A stretch of DNA of 64,000 nucleotides from Takashimella koratensis (Eukaryota; Basidiomycota; Tremellomycetes; Trichosporonales; Tetragoniomycetaceae): positions 685,143 through 749,142 of the forward strand of contig BCKT01000003.1 in NCBI GenBank assembly GCA_003116875.1, read 5' to 3'. The notes under the pieces were generated by a model. The model worked only from the letters and a program-made list of their open reading frames with translations. It ran no database searches and was not told the DNA's origin. Below are positions 50,157 to 62,300 of this stretch, in pieces. How positions within the stretch are numbered: position 1 is the first letter of the stretch; each line of letters begins with the position of its first letter. The position numbers and the translations under genes are program-made.

Positions 50157-51424
50157 TCCTTTTCCCTCCCCTTCCCTGCCTTTCCTTTCATTATCCGTTT
50201 CCGGGCAACCGACCGATGCCTTTGAAACTCGAATCAAACCCCGATCTCCCCTGAGTACGATTCTCCACAGACCATCCCTGCTTTTCCTGTCTATCCTGCC
50301 TATCCCCGACCCCGGCCTTCTCGCCTTCTCGCCTTCCTGCCTTCCTGCCTTCCCAACGCTCAAGATCAACAAACACCCCCTCTCCCCCGTCTCTTTCCTT
50401 CTTTACCTAAGGTTTACACAAACTTTACACACAAATATTTCCTTCCTCACTGTTGATCTCCTCGTTGATCATTTTCTCCTCGTGCGGTTCAGTCTCGCCT
50501 TTGCCGTTTTAGAGTTTAGACTTTCCCTCCGGCCCTTCAGCCACACGTCACTCTCGTCTGTCCACCCAGATCCTCACCTTTCCCCCCTCCTCTCCTCCCT
50601 TCTCGCCTCCTTCTCTTCGACCCTTCCTTCCGGCGATGAATGTCTACTCCGTCGCTTTGAGGCCCGGACCGCCTCAGATCGTTGTCAAGTTTCAATCGCC
50701 ACGTCTCTGCCTTTCTATCCCATCGCAAACAAACAAGCAAAATTACCCCTCACTCCCTCGCTTGTTCCTCTTCGAATAAAACAGTGCCTCGAGACTGCAC
50801 GACGGGGGCGGGGTTAAATCGAGTCTTGAGGCGCCTCCCCCTGATTCAGCCTCCGGATCGACATCACAGTCGACTCAATCGATCAGCCAACCTTTCTCTC
50901 TTCATTTGAGCCCCCACGATAAACCTTCCCTTCCACGGTGAGACACCATGAACAAACAGGGGTACACACGTGGTCTTACCCCCACCACTTTTGTCGATCA
51001 CTGTGATTGTTTTCGTTATCGATGACTGGAACGGCGCTTCGTTGATCCACACTCATCTCCGAGGGTACATCGACCTGATGCACTGTCAATCATCTCGGTC
51101 CAGATAAATAAATCGACAATCGTCCAACTTTGCTCATTCGACGCAACGGGCTAGTACCAGTTCTTCTTCGTTCCCCCCTCTTCCTCCATCCCGACTCCAC
51201 GTAAGTGGAGACCGTTTCGCCCTGGAACCACGATAACAACTTTCCGTTCCTCACTAGTTCTCAAGAACCCAAAGGTGCCCACTCGTGAAAGCGCAGCAGG
51301 GGACGGCAGTGACGCGCCTCGCTTAAGATCGTGAGACACGATGACCATATGCATTCTTACGACTATGACAGTTCGGAATATGATGCGGACCGGTAAGCGG
51401 GTGTATGGTACGGAGTGTTGTAGT

Positions 51425-51440
51425 GGGGGGGGGGGGGGGG
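51425..51440. repeat. Poly-G tract (G16)
   Basis: An uninterrupted G run in noncoding sequence about 370 bases downstream of the SEN1 stop. Confidence 0.93.
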
Positions 51441-51808
51441 AGGTCATGGAAACATGAGAAAGGACAATGTGAGACCCGTTGGAGAAGGTTGATGCTATGC
51501 TATGCGACTAAACTACATGTATGTGTGTGTATGTGTATGTTTCGTTTCGGTGCATGACATGAACCTTTGGGGAAGGAATGGATTGTCTTTGTGTTTTGTT
51601 GTATCAATGTGGTGGTTGAGGACAGGTTGTTTCGGGTTCGAGGTCTGTTGTGAAAGCCGATGACGGTCTATCGGGCGAAAAGGGGACCAAAGGGTACGTC
51701 ATCTCTGTTTCTTGTCCCCCATTCACTGACTCCCTCATCCCTCATCCCTCCCTCATTTACGATATTCGTCCGTGATTCGTTGCTCGTCGACGGTTCATCG
51801 TCCAAACC

Positions 51809-54800
51809 TCATCCCCACCGATTCCACGACGGTGGTTGGGGTTTACTACTCCCATTCGCCGTCGGGTGAGGAGGCAACGCGCCCGCGGGTCGTCCTGGCG
51901 CTGGTGGTGGTCCAGCACCTCCGCCTGGGAGCCGGTTGATCACCCCTCCCACATTTCCTCCAGGTCTCGGTGGAGGCGGGGGCAACTTCTGCATACCAAA
52001 TCCAGTACTGATCAGCGCTCCCTCTAAATTCTCTAGGTAGACAGAGGTTCGCTTACCTTTTTCTTCTTCATAAAGACGACATCCTCCGCACGAGGCGGGG
52101 CAGCTTGAGGTGGTGGACGAGGCGGGGCTGACGGGCCTGGTCCTGGCCGTGCCCCAAGGACAGGGAGGCGCGGAGGCGGGGGTCGGACTGGGTTTGGGTT
52201 TTGGTTTGGGTTATCTGCAGCGACACGCGATGGAGGTGGAGGAGGAGGTGGGGTGCCCGGTGGTAGTGGGGGTCTAGACGAAGGCGGATGAGTTGCGCGG
52301 GTTGGGTTGGGTCCGTTCGATGTGGGTTTAGAAGTCGCAGATGAAATGATCTCGTTATCTCCCGCATGCTTACGTTTCCTCTCCGGCCCCGAGACCGAGT
52401 CGTCGGCGTCTTCACGTTTGACCTCATCCCTTCCCCCATTCTCTTCCTTGATCTTGTGCTTGTTCTTGTTCTGCTTCCGCCGCTTCTTCCTTCCCTCGGA
52501 CGGCCGGACAGAACTAGACGTAGATGTTGACACGGTATCGTCGCTATCGCTCTCACTGTCCTCGCCTCGTTTCTTGCCCTTGCCCTTGACCTTGCTAGTA
52601 TCCTTGTCCTTCTCTCGCTTGACGCTTTTGCTAGTGTCTTTGATAGCGTCGAACTCTGCTTTGATCGGTTTCGCAGGTTTCATGTCTACGTCGGTGGTCA
52701 TGTCGAACGTTCTGCTATCATACTGTTTTTTCCATCAGCGCGTGCCACCTCGACCACAAACCACCTCACTCAACCCCACTCGCAGCAGGTCCAACACTGG
52801 GCAACACCTCCAGTGTGCACTCACATTGACGAGAAACCCGCGATCCCTTGCATCCCCAACGATCACCCTCCACCTTTCATCGCTCCTCTCCAATGTCGCT
52901 GCGTTTCCAATCACAAACAACGAGCTCTTGGCACGTGTAAGCGCAACGTTCATACGTCGGAAATCGCGTAGGAAACCGATCGAACTGAGGTTTGGACCGG
53001 ATCGGACGGTTGAGAGAATGATGATATCCTTCTCTTGACCTTGGAAGCCGTCGACAGTGTTAAACCTGGAAGAGGTGGCGAGTCAGCCGGTCTGACCTGG
53101 AAAAACAACAAGGTATAGTACAGACCAAAGGCGAGAGAATGTGAAGAGACCGAAGAGGTAGCCGGAGGTGGAAACCGTCGGCAAACTCACTCAATCTGCT
53201 CCAATATGGACGATCCAAAAACCTCGTTAAACTTGCGTTTCAACTCGTAAAGTTGTTCTCTATACATCGTAATCACACCAATCCTCAATGCGAGGTTGAC
53301 TTTTGCTCCAAACTCCTTATCGAGGGAGTTATACAGCTCCACCGCGACTGCCGCTTCTGTCGGGTTCTTTGTTGACGTTCCCGCTCGTACTTCGGTCCCG
53401 GAGACATCAAAGAAACGATAGGGACCAAAGACTTGACGGTGGTGCCATATCGCCGCGGTCTTGGTTGCCATACCCGGCCCATCGTGAAGACGACCGTCGT
53501 AGAAGATCTTGGAAGGGAGTTCGGAGATGAACGGGTGCATTCGGTACTGGATGCTGCGAGAGGGTAGGGGTTAGAGCAAATGTCAGCGGAGAAGGAGAAG
53601 GAGAAGGAGAAGGATGCAGGTGGCTCTTTGGGCACAAAATCAACACCGAAGTGGACGTACCTGAGAAGATGCATATGAGAACCCTTTTGTTGGGCGATAC
53701 GAACGAACAAGCTTTGGTTGTACTTGTATTGATCGGCCTCGACGCTGAACGTTGTCGGCGGGAGCTGGTTAGGGTCTGTTCCGAACAACAAACAGACCCG
53801 TCAGCATCATGCACAGAAGAGACTCAGAGTGTGTTGAAGACCTTGAAACGTGTGAAGGGAGAATAGAAGAATAAAGACGCCACTAACCTCCGACCATGAT
53901 ACAACGTTGGCACCCATACTTGAGCGGGATGAGACAACTCATCTCGATCGCTTGAGCAGCTTCATCAATAACGACCGTCTCAAACTCGTAACCCGCCAAA
54001 ACATCCTGTCCCGCTCCTGAGAGCGTCGCACAGATCACATCTGCCTCATTGAGAATCGCCTCTTTCGCCGCACGTCTCGCACCGTCTAGGTTCCTCGTTG
54101 CGTCCCGCGCTGCATCTTTTGTCTTGGACAACGATTGACCCAATGAAGATCGACGAGTGTTCAGCGTATGAATCTCAGATTCGAGTAGACGTCGACCAGT
54201 CTCGTTTTTCCCCGTCGATGTGAGTCGACGGAGCTCGTCTTGTTTCGATTTAATAGTTTGTTTCACCTCGTCGAGTTCAGATTGGAGTCGAGCGTAATCT
54301 CCACCTCCACCGTTAGCGCCTGTTGCCGAAGCATCCGAGGTGACTCTCGCTTCGACAAGACTGTCAAGCGAGACGTCTTTCACATTGATGTTGACAGACG
54401 TCTCGTGGCCTATTCGAACGATAGACGGGTTCAACCGGCCATTGGGACTGGGAACACCGTCGACGAGGCGTTTACATACTTCGTCGATAGCGGCGTTGCT
54501 AGGTGCGCAGACGAGGAGTTTGGCTTTGGTTGGTTTCTCCCCAGCGAGGGGGATGCGGGTTTGCCGTTCGGACAGGAACTTGCCGACCAGCCCGGCGATC
54601 GTCTTAGTCTTTCCTGTTCCCGGTGGACTGGAGGGTCGCGAAAGAGTTCCACGCCGAAGATAGAAAAGGAGATGGAAACAAAAAAGGGTAAAACGAAAAA
54701 CGTCAGTTGCGTGTCTTGACAGCATCCTCATCATTCACGCTTTCGACCCATACCCGTACCGTCACTCACCCTTGGATCAGCGCAAACCCTTTCACCCTCA

Positions 54801-57800
54801 TCGACCCCAGAATCGCTTTAGCCTGCGGTTCATTGACGCTATACGTCTTCATTGCGCTCTGAACGCTCTCATCGTCTAGGTTCGGCATCGGTGCGCTCCT
54901 TGCTTCGAGGACATCCGACAAGAGTCCAGGTTCGTAGTATGGTAAACCCCTGAGCGCTGCGAATTCTCTCAACGCCGTGTTCAACCTAACCCATGTCAGC
55001 GACTATGTCTCTTCTCTGTTTCGCTGTTGAGCATCTACCCAGCCCGAGTGGCTCATCCGATCTGCCCGTGCTTGGTTACAAGCTCCATCCTCTTCGAGCC
55101 CCACCAATTAGCTCTTAAATTCCCACTTACCCCATATACTTCTTGAGCTGCAATCGACTCCTCGTCGCCAACGTTCTCTGATCCATCTTCGCCAACACTC
55201 TCAACCTAATCACCGAATCCTTAAACTTCCTTGCAAGCCTAATGACTTTCGCAAAGACCGCTTTAGATCCTGGTTCAGTAGACTTGAGAGTGATTAGATC
55301 TGTATCATTTAGGTAGAGGTTGGGCGGGAGGACGGCAGCTACAACTTCGAGGTCGATAAAGTCGTCTTCGTAGGCTCGGGACGAGACTTCGATGGCCACT
55401 GTCGGCGATGACGCCACGTCGTTGTCGCCTTTGCGGAACTGGCTCCATAGTTCTTGCAGGTACAGGGGAAGCATCACCTGGTCGTACTGTTGACTACTGT
55501 TAAATACAGTCGGAACCGCAACCTTGTTCCCCAGCCCCTTGAGGGGGAGGGTCGTTCCCGTATCGTCGGGACTCCAGGCGAGGACGTGTCGATACAGCGG
55601 GTTGAGATCAGGTCGGATCCTCATCTTCATCCTATGCGCTGCAGCCTTTCGGTCCTCGCGCTGCTGCTCTTCCCTCATTCTTAGAATGTCACGGGAATTC
55701 GTATCGAGCAACTTGATCGACCTCCGCTGTTCGGGTCGGATCGTGAGTCGTTTCGCAGGCGACTTGGGCTTCTTCAGTAACGCCGCGAGGTCACTGCTAT
55801 CTTCGTCGGAGGATTCGGAAGCGCTCGACCCACTATCCCCGGGCGCAGACGACGAGCCGGCCGGCTTTGGCGCCACCGGTTTGCCCTGGTACGCGCCGAG
55901 ACCGGTGCCGAGGCCCGAAGCCACAGGTAGGCGGGGTGCAAAGACCGCACCTTCGTCCCTTTTCCGAGCGGCCGCCTCGAACCGGTGTTCCGCGTGCAGC
56001 TCGCGGAACAACTTGGACTTAAACTTTGGCTGAGCAACAGGTTTCGCTGGGTACATCTTGGGCACAACGTTGATGTTGAGCTTGGCGCTGGTGCTGGAGG
56101 TAGATGTCGACGGCCTGGAAGAAGAGGAAGATGATCGGGCGCTTTGTTGCAGCGCGCTCGCGGCTTTGGCTTTGCGCTCGAGAATGTCCAGATCGGCAGC
56201 AGACAAATCGTCGAGAAGAGTATCGTCTTCAAAGTCGTCTAGGGTGATAGGGCGCTGCTTGGTTCCCGGTAACGGTTTGGCGGTCTTGGCGGTCTTGCTC
56301 TGCATAGATGAGGTCGATGCTGACGACGAAGGGCGAGACGTGGTCGCCGCCAGCTTCCCCTTGCTTCCCGACTGCATCATCAGCTGGAACGCATCGCGCG
56401 TTGGACGAGCAGCCAGTTCCTTGATTTTCCCTTTCGCCCTCTGCTCAGCCTCTCCGTCCGTCGTAGCAGGCGACGACGTTCTCTGGCCCTTGGACCCCTC
56501 CGCTCCTCCCCCCGGTCCACTCGAGCCAAGCAACTGCACATCATCGTCGGGATGTAGCGGGATCGGCAGGTCAAAGTCGTCCAGCAAATCCGCGAGCTCA
56601 GACAACCGGTCATCGGTCAGCCGACAGTTGTAGCTGCTCGATACTCGGCGACAGAACTTGTCAATCTCAATCAGGGTGGCCTCGAGTGCGGGGGAAGTCG
56701 ATAGGTCGGGCTTGAGAACGACAATTCGGGATAAGATCGTCTTGATCAGTTCGAACGTTTGGTGTAGTGTTTCCGCGCTGCAGAGGGTTAGGACTTCGGT
56801 CAGCTCGTCTCATTCATTGCAAAGCGTCAACATCATCGCGACTTACTCTGTGAGGCGCAACCACAACACTAGGTCAGATAAGACCGTCTCGAGCTTCTGC
56901 ACCAGACTCTTTCCCACATGCGTCATCTTCGCCGGCGACTCTCCAATCCCCATCCCCACGCCTCCCATTGCCCCACTCCCCACCGCTCCTCCTCCATCGA
57001 TCCTGCTCAACGCCGCTGCCTCAAACGCCCTAATATGGTCCGTCATTCCTCTCCCAAATATCAACGCATCTCTCATCCAATCCACCATCACCACATTCTC
57101 ATAATACGGTGCCCACGCCAATGTTCGTTTAAATATCAACGCGAGGGAATTGGACATGAGGTTCCAGAGTTCTTCGACGCGTTTGCCCATGCGTTTCCCG
57201 GCCGAAGTGGTGGTGAACGCCTCGGACTGGAGGAGCGGTGGTGCCGAATCGTGTGGTTGACAGAGTACGTCAAGGATATCGGTGAAACATCGGACAAGGC
57301 GTTTCGCGAGTGAACATGCTTCAGGGACCACTTTGGCGGTCGCGATGAAGGAGGAAAGGAATTGACAGAGACCGTCCATTGCGGGACCGGGGAAATGTGT
57401 GAGGAGTGCACGGAAACAGTCGGCTCGGTCGTCGGCGTCAAAGGATTGCTGAAGGAGGTTGATGACGGGTTCGTGTACACTGTCCACGGGGGAGAGCAGG
57501 AGCATAATTGCGGATCGCGCGGCGATACTGCTGGATCCAGCCGAGGCGGAGGTCGGGGTCGAGGTCGAGGTCGAAGTCAGAGCCTGAGAGGGCGGGTGCC
57601 AAATCGCATCGAGAATATCTGGGCTGGGACTAATCGATTCAATGGCTGCTGGAAAGCCCTGTCGAATTGCTCGTATACTCGCATTGATCGCTGCGACCCC
57701 CGCGTCCCATTCTTTCTTATCGACGACCTGACCTAGATCCGCCGCGTCCCAACCTTGACTAAGTAGATCGACATGTGCGAATGGCGCAATGGCCCCCAGA

Positions 57801-59782
57801 ATCAGCGCGGCGCCTGACGAGTCTGTCGTCGACAACGCCCCGTAGACGGCTGACCAAAGTTCCTCACGCACGACGGCTTTAGTCAATCGATTCACCTGGA
57901 CAGGCGCGGAGATCGTCTTGTCTTTCCTCGCTCGCTTCAAGCGTAATCGCTCAGTATGTGAGATCACGCCCATACCAAGTACGCGCTCGAGAATCTCACG
58001 ACCGTCGGCGCGGAAGATCTGGTCGACGAGTCGGCGAGCTACCGACCGTGCTTCTGCCCACGAGCCTGATTCGGGCGAGTTGAACGCGACGTGGGCGAGG
58101 AACGTCGCGTGGACGTCGACCGTGGCAGAGAAAGCTGTGAGCGATGACAATTTGGGTTGGAGAGTTATTAGGGCCTGAACACGTGTCAGCGGTATCCATC
58201 CCATCCTTGGAGGGCTCGAGTGGAGACGCCGCAAACTCACATGACAACCTGCCTCTGCACAGGCAGCACGGACCACCTCGTCCACCCTAGCATGCTGTAT
58301 CTCTGCAAAGCAAAAGCTCATACTCCTCGCCAATGCCTCAACCAATCCCGACCCAACACCATCCGCGCTCTCGTCCTGTCCTACGTCGTTGACCGAGAGC
58401 AGGAAATTCGTCATCCATCCCAGCGGATCTTGGTCGGGAACGGCCTTGTCCTTGCCTTTTCCCTTCACGATGTTATCGGCGTCTAAGAGACGCTGAAATG
58501 CTGGGTTGTTCTTGATATCGGAGAACAAAGTGTGGGGGTGTTCGGGGGATCGGTCGTGTGTCCAGATATGTCGAGTCGGAGAGAGCCGTAACAACGCTGC
58601 AAAGCACTCGAGAGTCTCAGGAAACGCTACAGGATGTCAGCATCGCAGGTGCAGCAAAGCAGCCACACCTACCTGTCGAATCAGCACCGAGGACGGTGGA
58701 CAAGACAGCCATCAGTCCCTTTTTCGACTGCTTGTTATTCGTCTTGCCTTCTATGAGCCCTTGCTGAACAACTGGCAGACCCATGCCTCCAGACTGAACG
58801 ACCGCCTTGACCGTCCGCCACTGTTCGACTTTGTCGTCTGTCCAGTTCTCCTCGTAGAGCGCTTGTACCTCTTGTGCGACGCCTCCCTCTGCCCAGTCGA
58901 CCCACGCGATCGGGTGCCGCACAGTCATCGGAAGTTGGGCGAGCGCCCAGGCCCGCCGAGGCGCCTCGCTCGAACTCAGGAGGTGTACGAGTACCGGCGT
59001 CAGGCCGAGCGCTGTGATCGATGTTGGCGAAGGAGAGGGAGAAGGACTGTGGATCGAGATGGTCAGGTCGAGGAGGTCGGCAATCCGAGGTTGAGAGAAG
59101 ATAGTCGGTTCGTTGAAGACCAAGTGGAGGAACGAAGGAGAAAGGGAGAGGAGAGTAGGGACGGAAGAAGTGGAAGAGATGCCGTAGCCCGGCTCAGAGA
59201 TTCGGTCATATTCGTCCATAACGAGAGTGGCTTGCCACCGATCAACGGCGTTGAAGAAGTTGACTCGCGTTGTGACGGAGAAATTGGAGAGATACCTGTG
59301 AGGCCGTAAGCGATATGATCAGCAATGAGCAAGTCGATCAGCGCAGAAGAGATGCCCTGGTTCAATGAACATCCTTCAAATGAGCCATCACTCACCGATC
59401 TCTAAACTGCCGCCTTGCTGCTCCAAACGCGCACGCACAGTCCTCACAGCTCGTCAAAACCACTGCGAGCTTCTCTAGCCATGTCTTTGAAGATCCTTCC
59501 CTCTTGAAAGCGAAGAGGAAGATGAGGAACGTCGCTGCATCATGGTGAAGCTTGGACTTGGCACGGGTGCAGTACCAGTGATCGGGCGAGTTGGGCGCCG
59601 ATGTTGCTGTCGAAGTAGCACCGGATGGAGCTGTGGATGAGGGAGCAGGGAGAGTAGAGGTTTTGAAGGTGGAGCCAAGGAGGAAATCGATCACAGGAAG
59701 GAGGTCGGTATCTTTGGGACTGTCGCTGGCCGTTGATCGATGTTGAAGGATTCGATCAACCTCCCTTTCGAGGTCGGCCATG
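51809..59782 (-). CDS. SEN1: Sen1 superfamily-1 RNA/DNA helicase (transcription termination)
   Basis: A large gene of over 2,000 residues read from ATG at 59782 (MADLEREVDRILQHR). The N-terminal half is helical with HHDAATFLIFLFAF and many short helices, as in Sen1 N-terminal domains. A Ser/Lys-rich region (about 55650-56600) follows, then the helicase: GFALIQG joined across an intron to PPGTGKTKTIAGL (Walker A), LVCAPSNAAIDEV, a coiled-coil stalk (about 54100-54300), VVIDEAAQAIE (DEAA box), GDPNQLPPT, SIQYRMHP, FNTVDGFQGQEKDI and MNVALTRAKSSLFVIGN. All core motifs are intact. The C-terminus is Lys-rich, then very Pro-rich. The KKKK-GTAAGC site at about 52052 is taken as a donor to a last exon (KLPPPPPRPGGNVGG to NRWG) ending at 51809. 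Sen1 unwinds RNA:DNA hybrids and terminates Pol II transcription. Confidence 0.92.
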
Positions 59783-59977
59783 TCGACGTGAGCTCGCGAC
59801 TGGCACGAGCACAAGATGGAGCAAGGTAGGGTGTGTGGTTCTTATTTCTGGGGATGAGGGGGGTAACGGAATCTGCGCTCGATGTAGGAGAGCTGTGGGT
59901 CAGGCGGAGTTGGTGTAAAGGTGAGAGTGAAGAGTGAAGACTAAAATGATGATGAGCAGGATTCGTAGATTCAGAGC

Positions 59978-59984
59978 ACGCGTC
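59978..59984. promoter_or_regulatory. MCB-like ACGCGTC element
   Basis: It matches the MluI cell-cycle box core of fungi and lies about 200 bases upstream of the SEN1 start. A single 7-base match is weak evidence. Confidence 0.2.
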
Positions 59985-60142
59985 AAAAAATGAGGCAAAG
60001 TGTAATCTCACGTTTCAGGATCCAGTCAGCAAGGGTAAAAGTGGAGGTCGACCTCGGTGGCGTTTGACAGTGGCAAGTGGTCACGACGTGCATGCCATGA
60101 CTCCGTCTCTCCGTTTCTTTTGCGACCTATCTGAGAAACAGC

Positions 60143-60571
60143 ATGAACGCATCCCGCGAGAGGGACGGGGATGGGCTTCAGATCTCAGACACCCGGGTCT
60201 CTCGAGTGCCTATCGAGCATATCAGGTCCGAGGTCAGCGAGTTGAGCAAGTCGAGCACAACAACGGCGTCATTACGATTCCGGCCGAACCCGCTTTACAC
60301 CGAACCGACCGATCACCTCCAACCATTCACTTCAACCTACCCAAAGCATTCGACCAATACTATCCCGTTCCTTGCCTGGACTACACTTTCCCATCCCTCT
60401 TCCGCCCGAGTCTACGAGGCTGGTCGTGAGAGGCTGAAGCAGATCTTCTTTCACCTCCTCTTGGTCCCCCCGTTCCTTCTCCGGCCCGGTCCTTTCTGCG
60501 CTAGCTACCAGCTACCCGTGCGCGAATACCTAGTCGCTCTTCTGACGTCGATCAAGCAAGAGGCGAGGTAA
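60143..60571 (+). CDS. Possible small protein of unknown function
   Basis: A single open frame of 142 codons starting with ATG (MNASRERDGDGLQISDTR) between SEN1 and the secreted-protein gene. It has one hydrophobic segment (IFFHLLLVPPFLL) but no recognisable motif. The frame ends close to a possible donor (GAG-GTAAAC), so it could be an exon or part of a leader. Weak; it may be noncoding. Confidence 0.25.
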   Translation: MNASRERDGDGLQISDTRVSRVPIEHIRSEVSELSKSSTTTASLRFRPNPLYTEPTDHLQPFTSTYPKHSTNTIPFLAWTTLSHPSSARVYEAGRERLKQIFFHLLLVPPFLLRPGPFCASYQLPVREYLVALLTSIKQEAR

Positions 60572-60837
60572 ACAAACCAACCGAGATAGACGTCAACATC
60601 ACCTGAATTGTGTGCAAGGCCGTCGACGAGAGGGTTACAAAATGCCAAGCCTGATTCCCTTTCACCACAACATCTTTCCCCCTCCGTCATCCTCAGTCTC
60701 CATCCCATCGCACCTTGACTCCCCCCAAGGCTCCTGCACCCTCTCTGTTCTTTATCCCTCAGCTTGACGCTGTATCTTTCCTTCGATTTGGCATTTCATC
60801 CACCTTGGTTCACCCTACGCTACCGATACTGTTGATC

Positions 60838-62300
60838 ATGTTCGGCCCCGTTATTGTCTTTGCTGTCCTCGCTGTTGTTGCCCAGGCTGCGCCTGTCCCT
60901 TTGCCCGCTGCGGTACGTCTGTTCCCTTCAAGCATGAACGTTTCCGCCGTAGCCTGCTGACATACCACCAGCGCGCGGTGGAACGTTTCCACAACGGTCC
61001 CGTCTACAACGGTGCCCCCTGCTGGCAGGGTGAAGACGAGGGCACGTTGTCCGGCGACCTCTGCGTTATCGTTAGTCACTCTTCTCCCTTTCAATGTCAT
61101 CCACTAGGACTCACGAGCTGACAACACCTCAGGCGAAGCGTTTCGTTAGCCCAGATGGCGTCGTCAGCGCCGTCCACGAGGGTAACATCCTCGGCGACCT
61201 CCTCGTGAGCCTCCATCCCCACCCCCTTCAACCCCTCCACTACCATCACCCCTCCCTTCCCGAGTCCCCAGCTGAAGCAAGGGGTGTAGGAGGCAGCGAC
61301 CGGTAGCGACAGTGCGGTTAATTCTCAGGCTTCTGGCGCGGCCATTCCCATCCTCTCGGGCCTCTCGCTTCTCCAAAAGCGATTCATGGCACCCCACGCC
61401 CCCGGTGGTGTCCCCAGCGTCGTCAACGTGAGTGAAGGCTAGGTCGTGGAAGTTGGCCAAGCAAACAAAGGCTTTGAGGTGACCCGTGCTGATGGAGTAC
61501 AGGACGCGGTGACGCTCGTTAATGACATCGTTGAGCGCGGGCTGCTCAATGGTGACTCGTCGGGACTCCAAGCAGACGTCGGGAACCTCGTCGAAGACAC
61601 CGAGGTAGGTCGGGCTTGAGTAAAAATGTTTCGCAGCTTGCTGACTTCGAGTGAAGAGCGTTGTGAGCGGTATCGCAACCTTGGTAAGTCTAGCTTGACG
61701 CTGAGTCCACAAATCTGTGCAACGGGGTGGTACTAGAGGAAAGACCTAACTGACAATCGTAGGGTGGCCCGACTCACGATGGTCTCCTCCCTCTCCTCGG
61801 CCTTCGTGACGAGGTCGAGGCTCGTAACTTTATCGAGGGTGTGGCGGTACGTCTAAGAAACCGCTCCTTTTCCTTTTCCTTCACTAACCCGGTGTTTAGG
61901 CCGCTGCGCAGGCTCTGGAGCGACACGGGCTGTTCAACCGCGAGATCTCGGACGGCGCTCGCCGCGTCTTCGGCGACCTCCTAGTTAGTCCTAGTCGAGG
62001 TGATTGGCAAGCTTGATGCTGACATTAGTCAGCCTGGGCGCGGCGTCGGCTTCGCAAAGCGCGATCTCCTCGGTCTCGGCGATATCGCCAACGGGCTTGG
62101 ACTCGGGACAGGTACTGGCGAGATCCTCAGCTCGGAAGGCGGTCTCTTGTCTACCGGTGGCTTGTTGAACAGCGTTCCTCTCGTCTCGGACACTGTGAAT
62201 GCGTTGGTGAGTGCGCACACGAGCTGGGTGGTTGAACGTGCTCGGGTTTGGCCGAATACCTAGCTGACATTGAACATAGCTCGGTGATACCACCTCGTGA
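60838..62300 (+). CDS. Small secreted protein encoded by ten phase-0 mini-exons, with dibasic sites
   Basis: I do not recognise the family. The ATG at 60838 begins a clear signal peptide (MFGPVIVFAVLAVVAQAAPV). Nine introns, all falling between codons, join exons of 9 to about 55 residues. They start RAVERFHNGPVYNGAPCW, AKRFVSPDGVVSAVHEGNIL, ASGAAIPILSGLSLLQKRF, DAVTLVNDIVERGLLNGD, SVVSGIATL (27 bases), GGPTHDGLLPLLGLRDEV, AAAQALERHGLFNREISD, PGRGVGFAKRDLLGLGD and finally LGDTTS before the stop at 62298-62300. Total about 255 residues. KR occurs at AKR-FVSP, QKR-FMAP and AKR-DLLG, possible Kex2-type processing sites. Only two Cys are seen. Low-level similarity between modules (GDLL endings, L-rich cores) hints at internal duplication. 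Likely a secreted peptide precursor or wall-associated protein. Confidence 0.72.

Larger units (their letters stand above)
48334..51808. other. 3.5-kb ORF-poor region with simple repeats
   Basis: Between the WSC gene start and the SEN1 stop there is no open frame with a recognisable motif or compositional support. It holds a GTGTTTGT-type repeat, a CCCCAT repeat, CATTGT-rich repeats (49800-49830), C16 and G16 tracts and long C/T-rich stretches (50130-50640). It probably contains a long regulatory or leader region of the WSC gene and the SEN1 3' UTR. An unannotated noncoding RNA is possible. Confidence 0.4.
59783..60837. promoter_or_regulatory. Divergent region between SEN1 and the small secreted protein gene
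   Basis: About 1 kb. It contains a weak plus-strand open frame (60143-60571) and an MCB-like ACGCGTC at 59978-59984 on the SEN1 side. The right end is C/T-rich ahead of the secreted-protein start. Confidence 0.4.
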
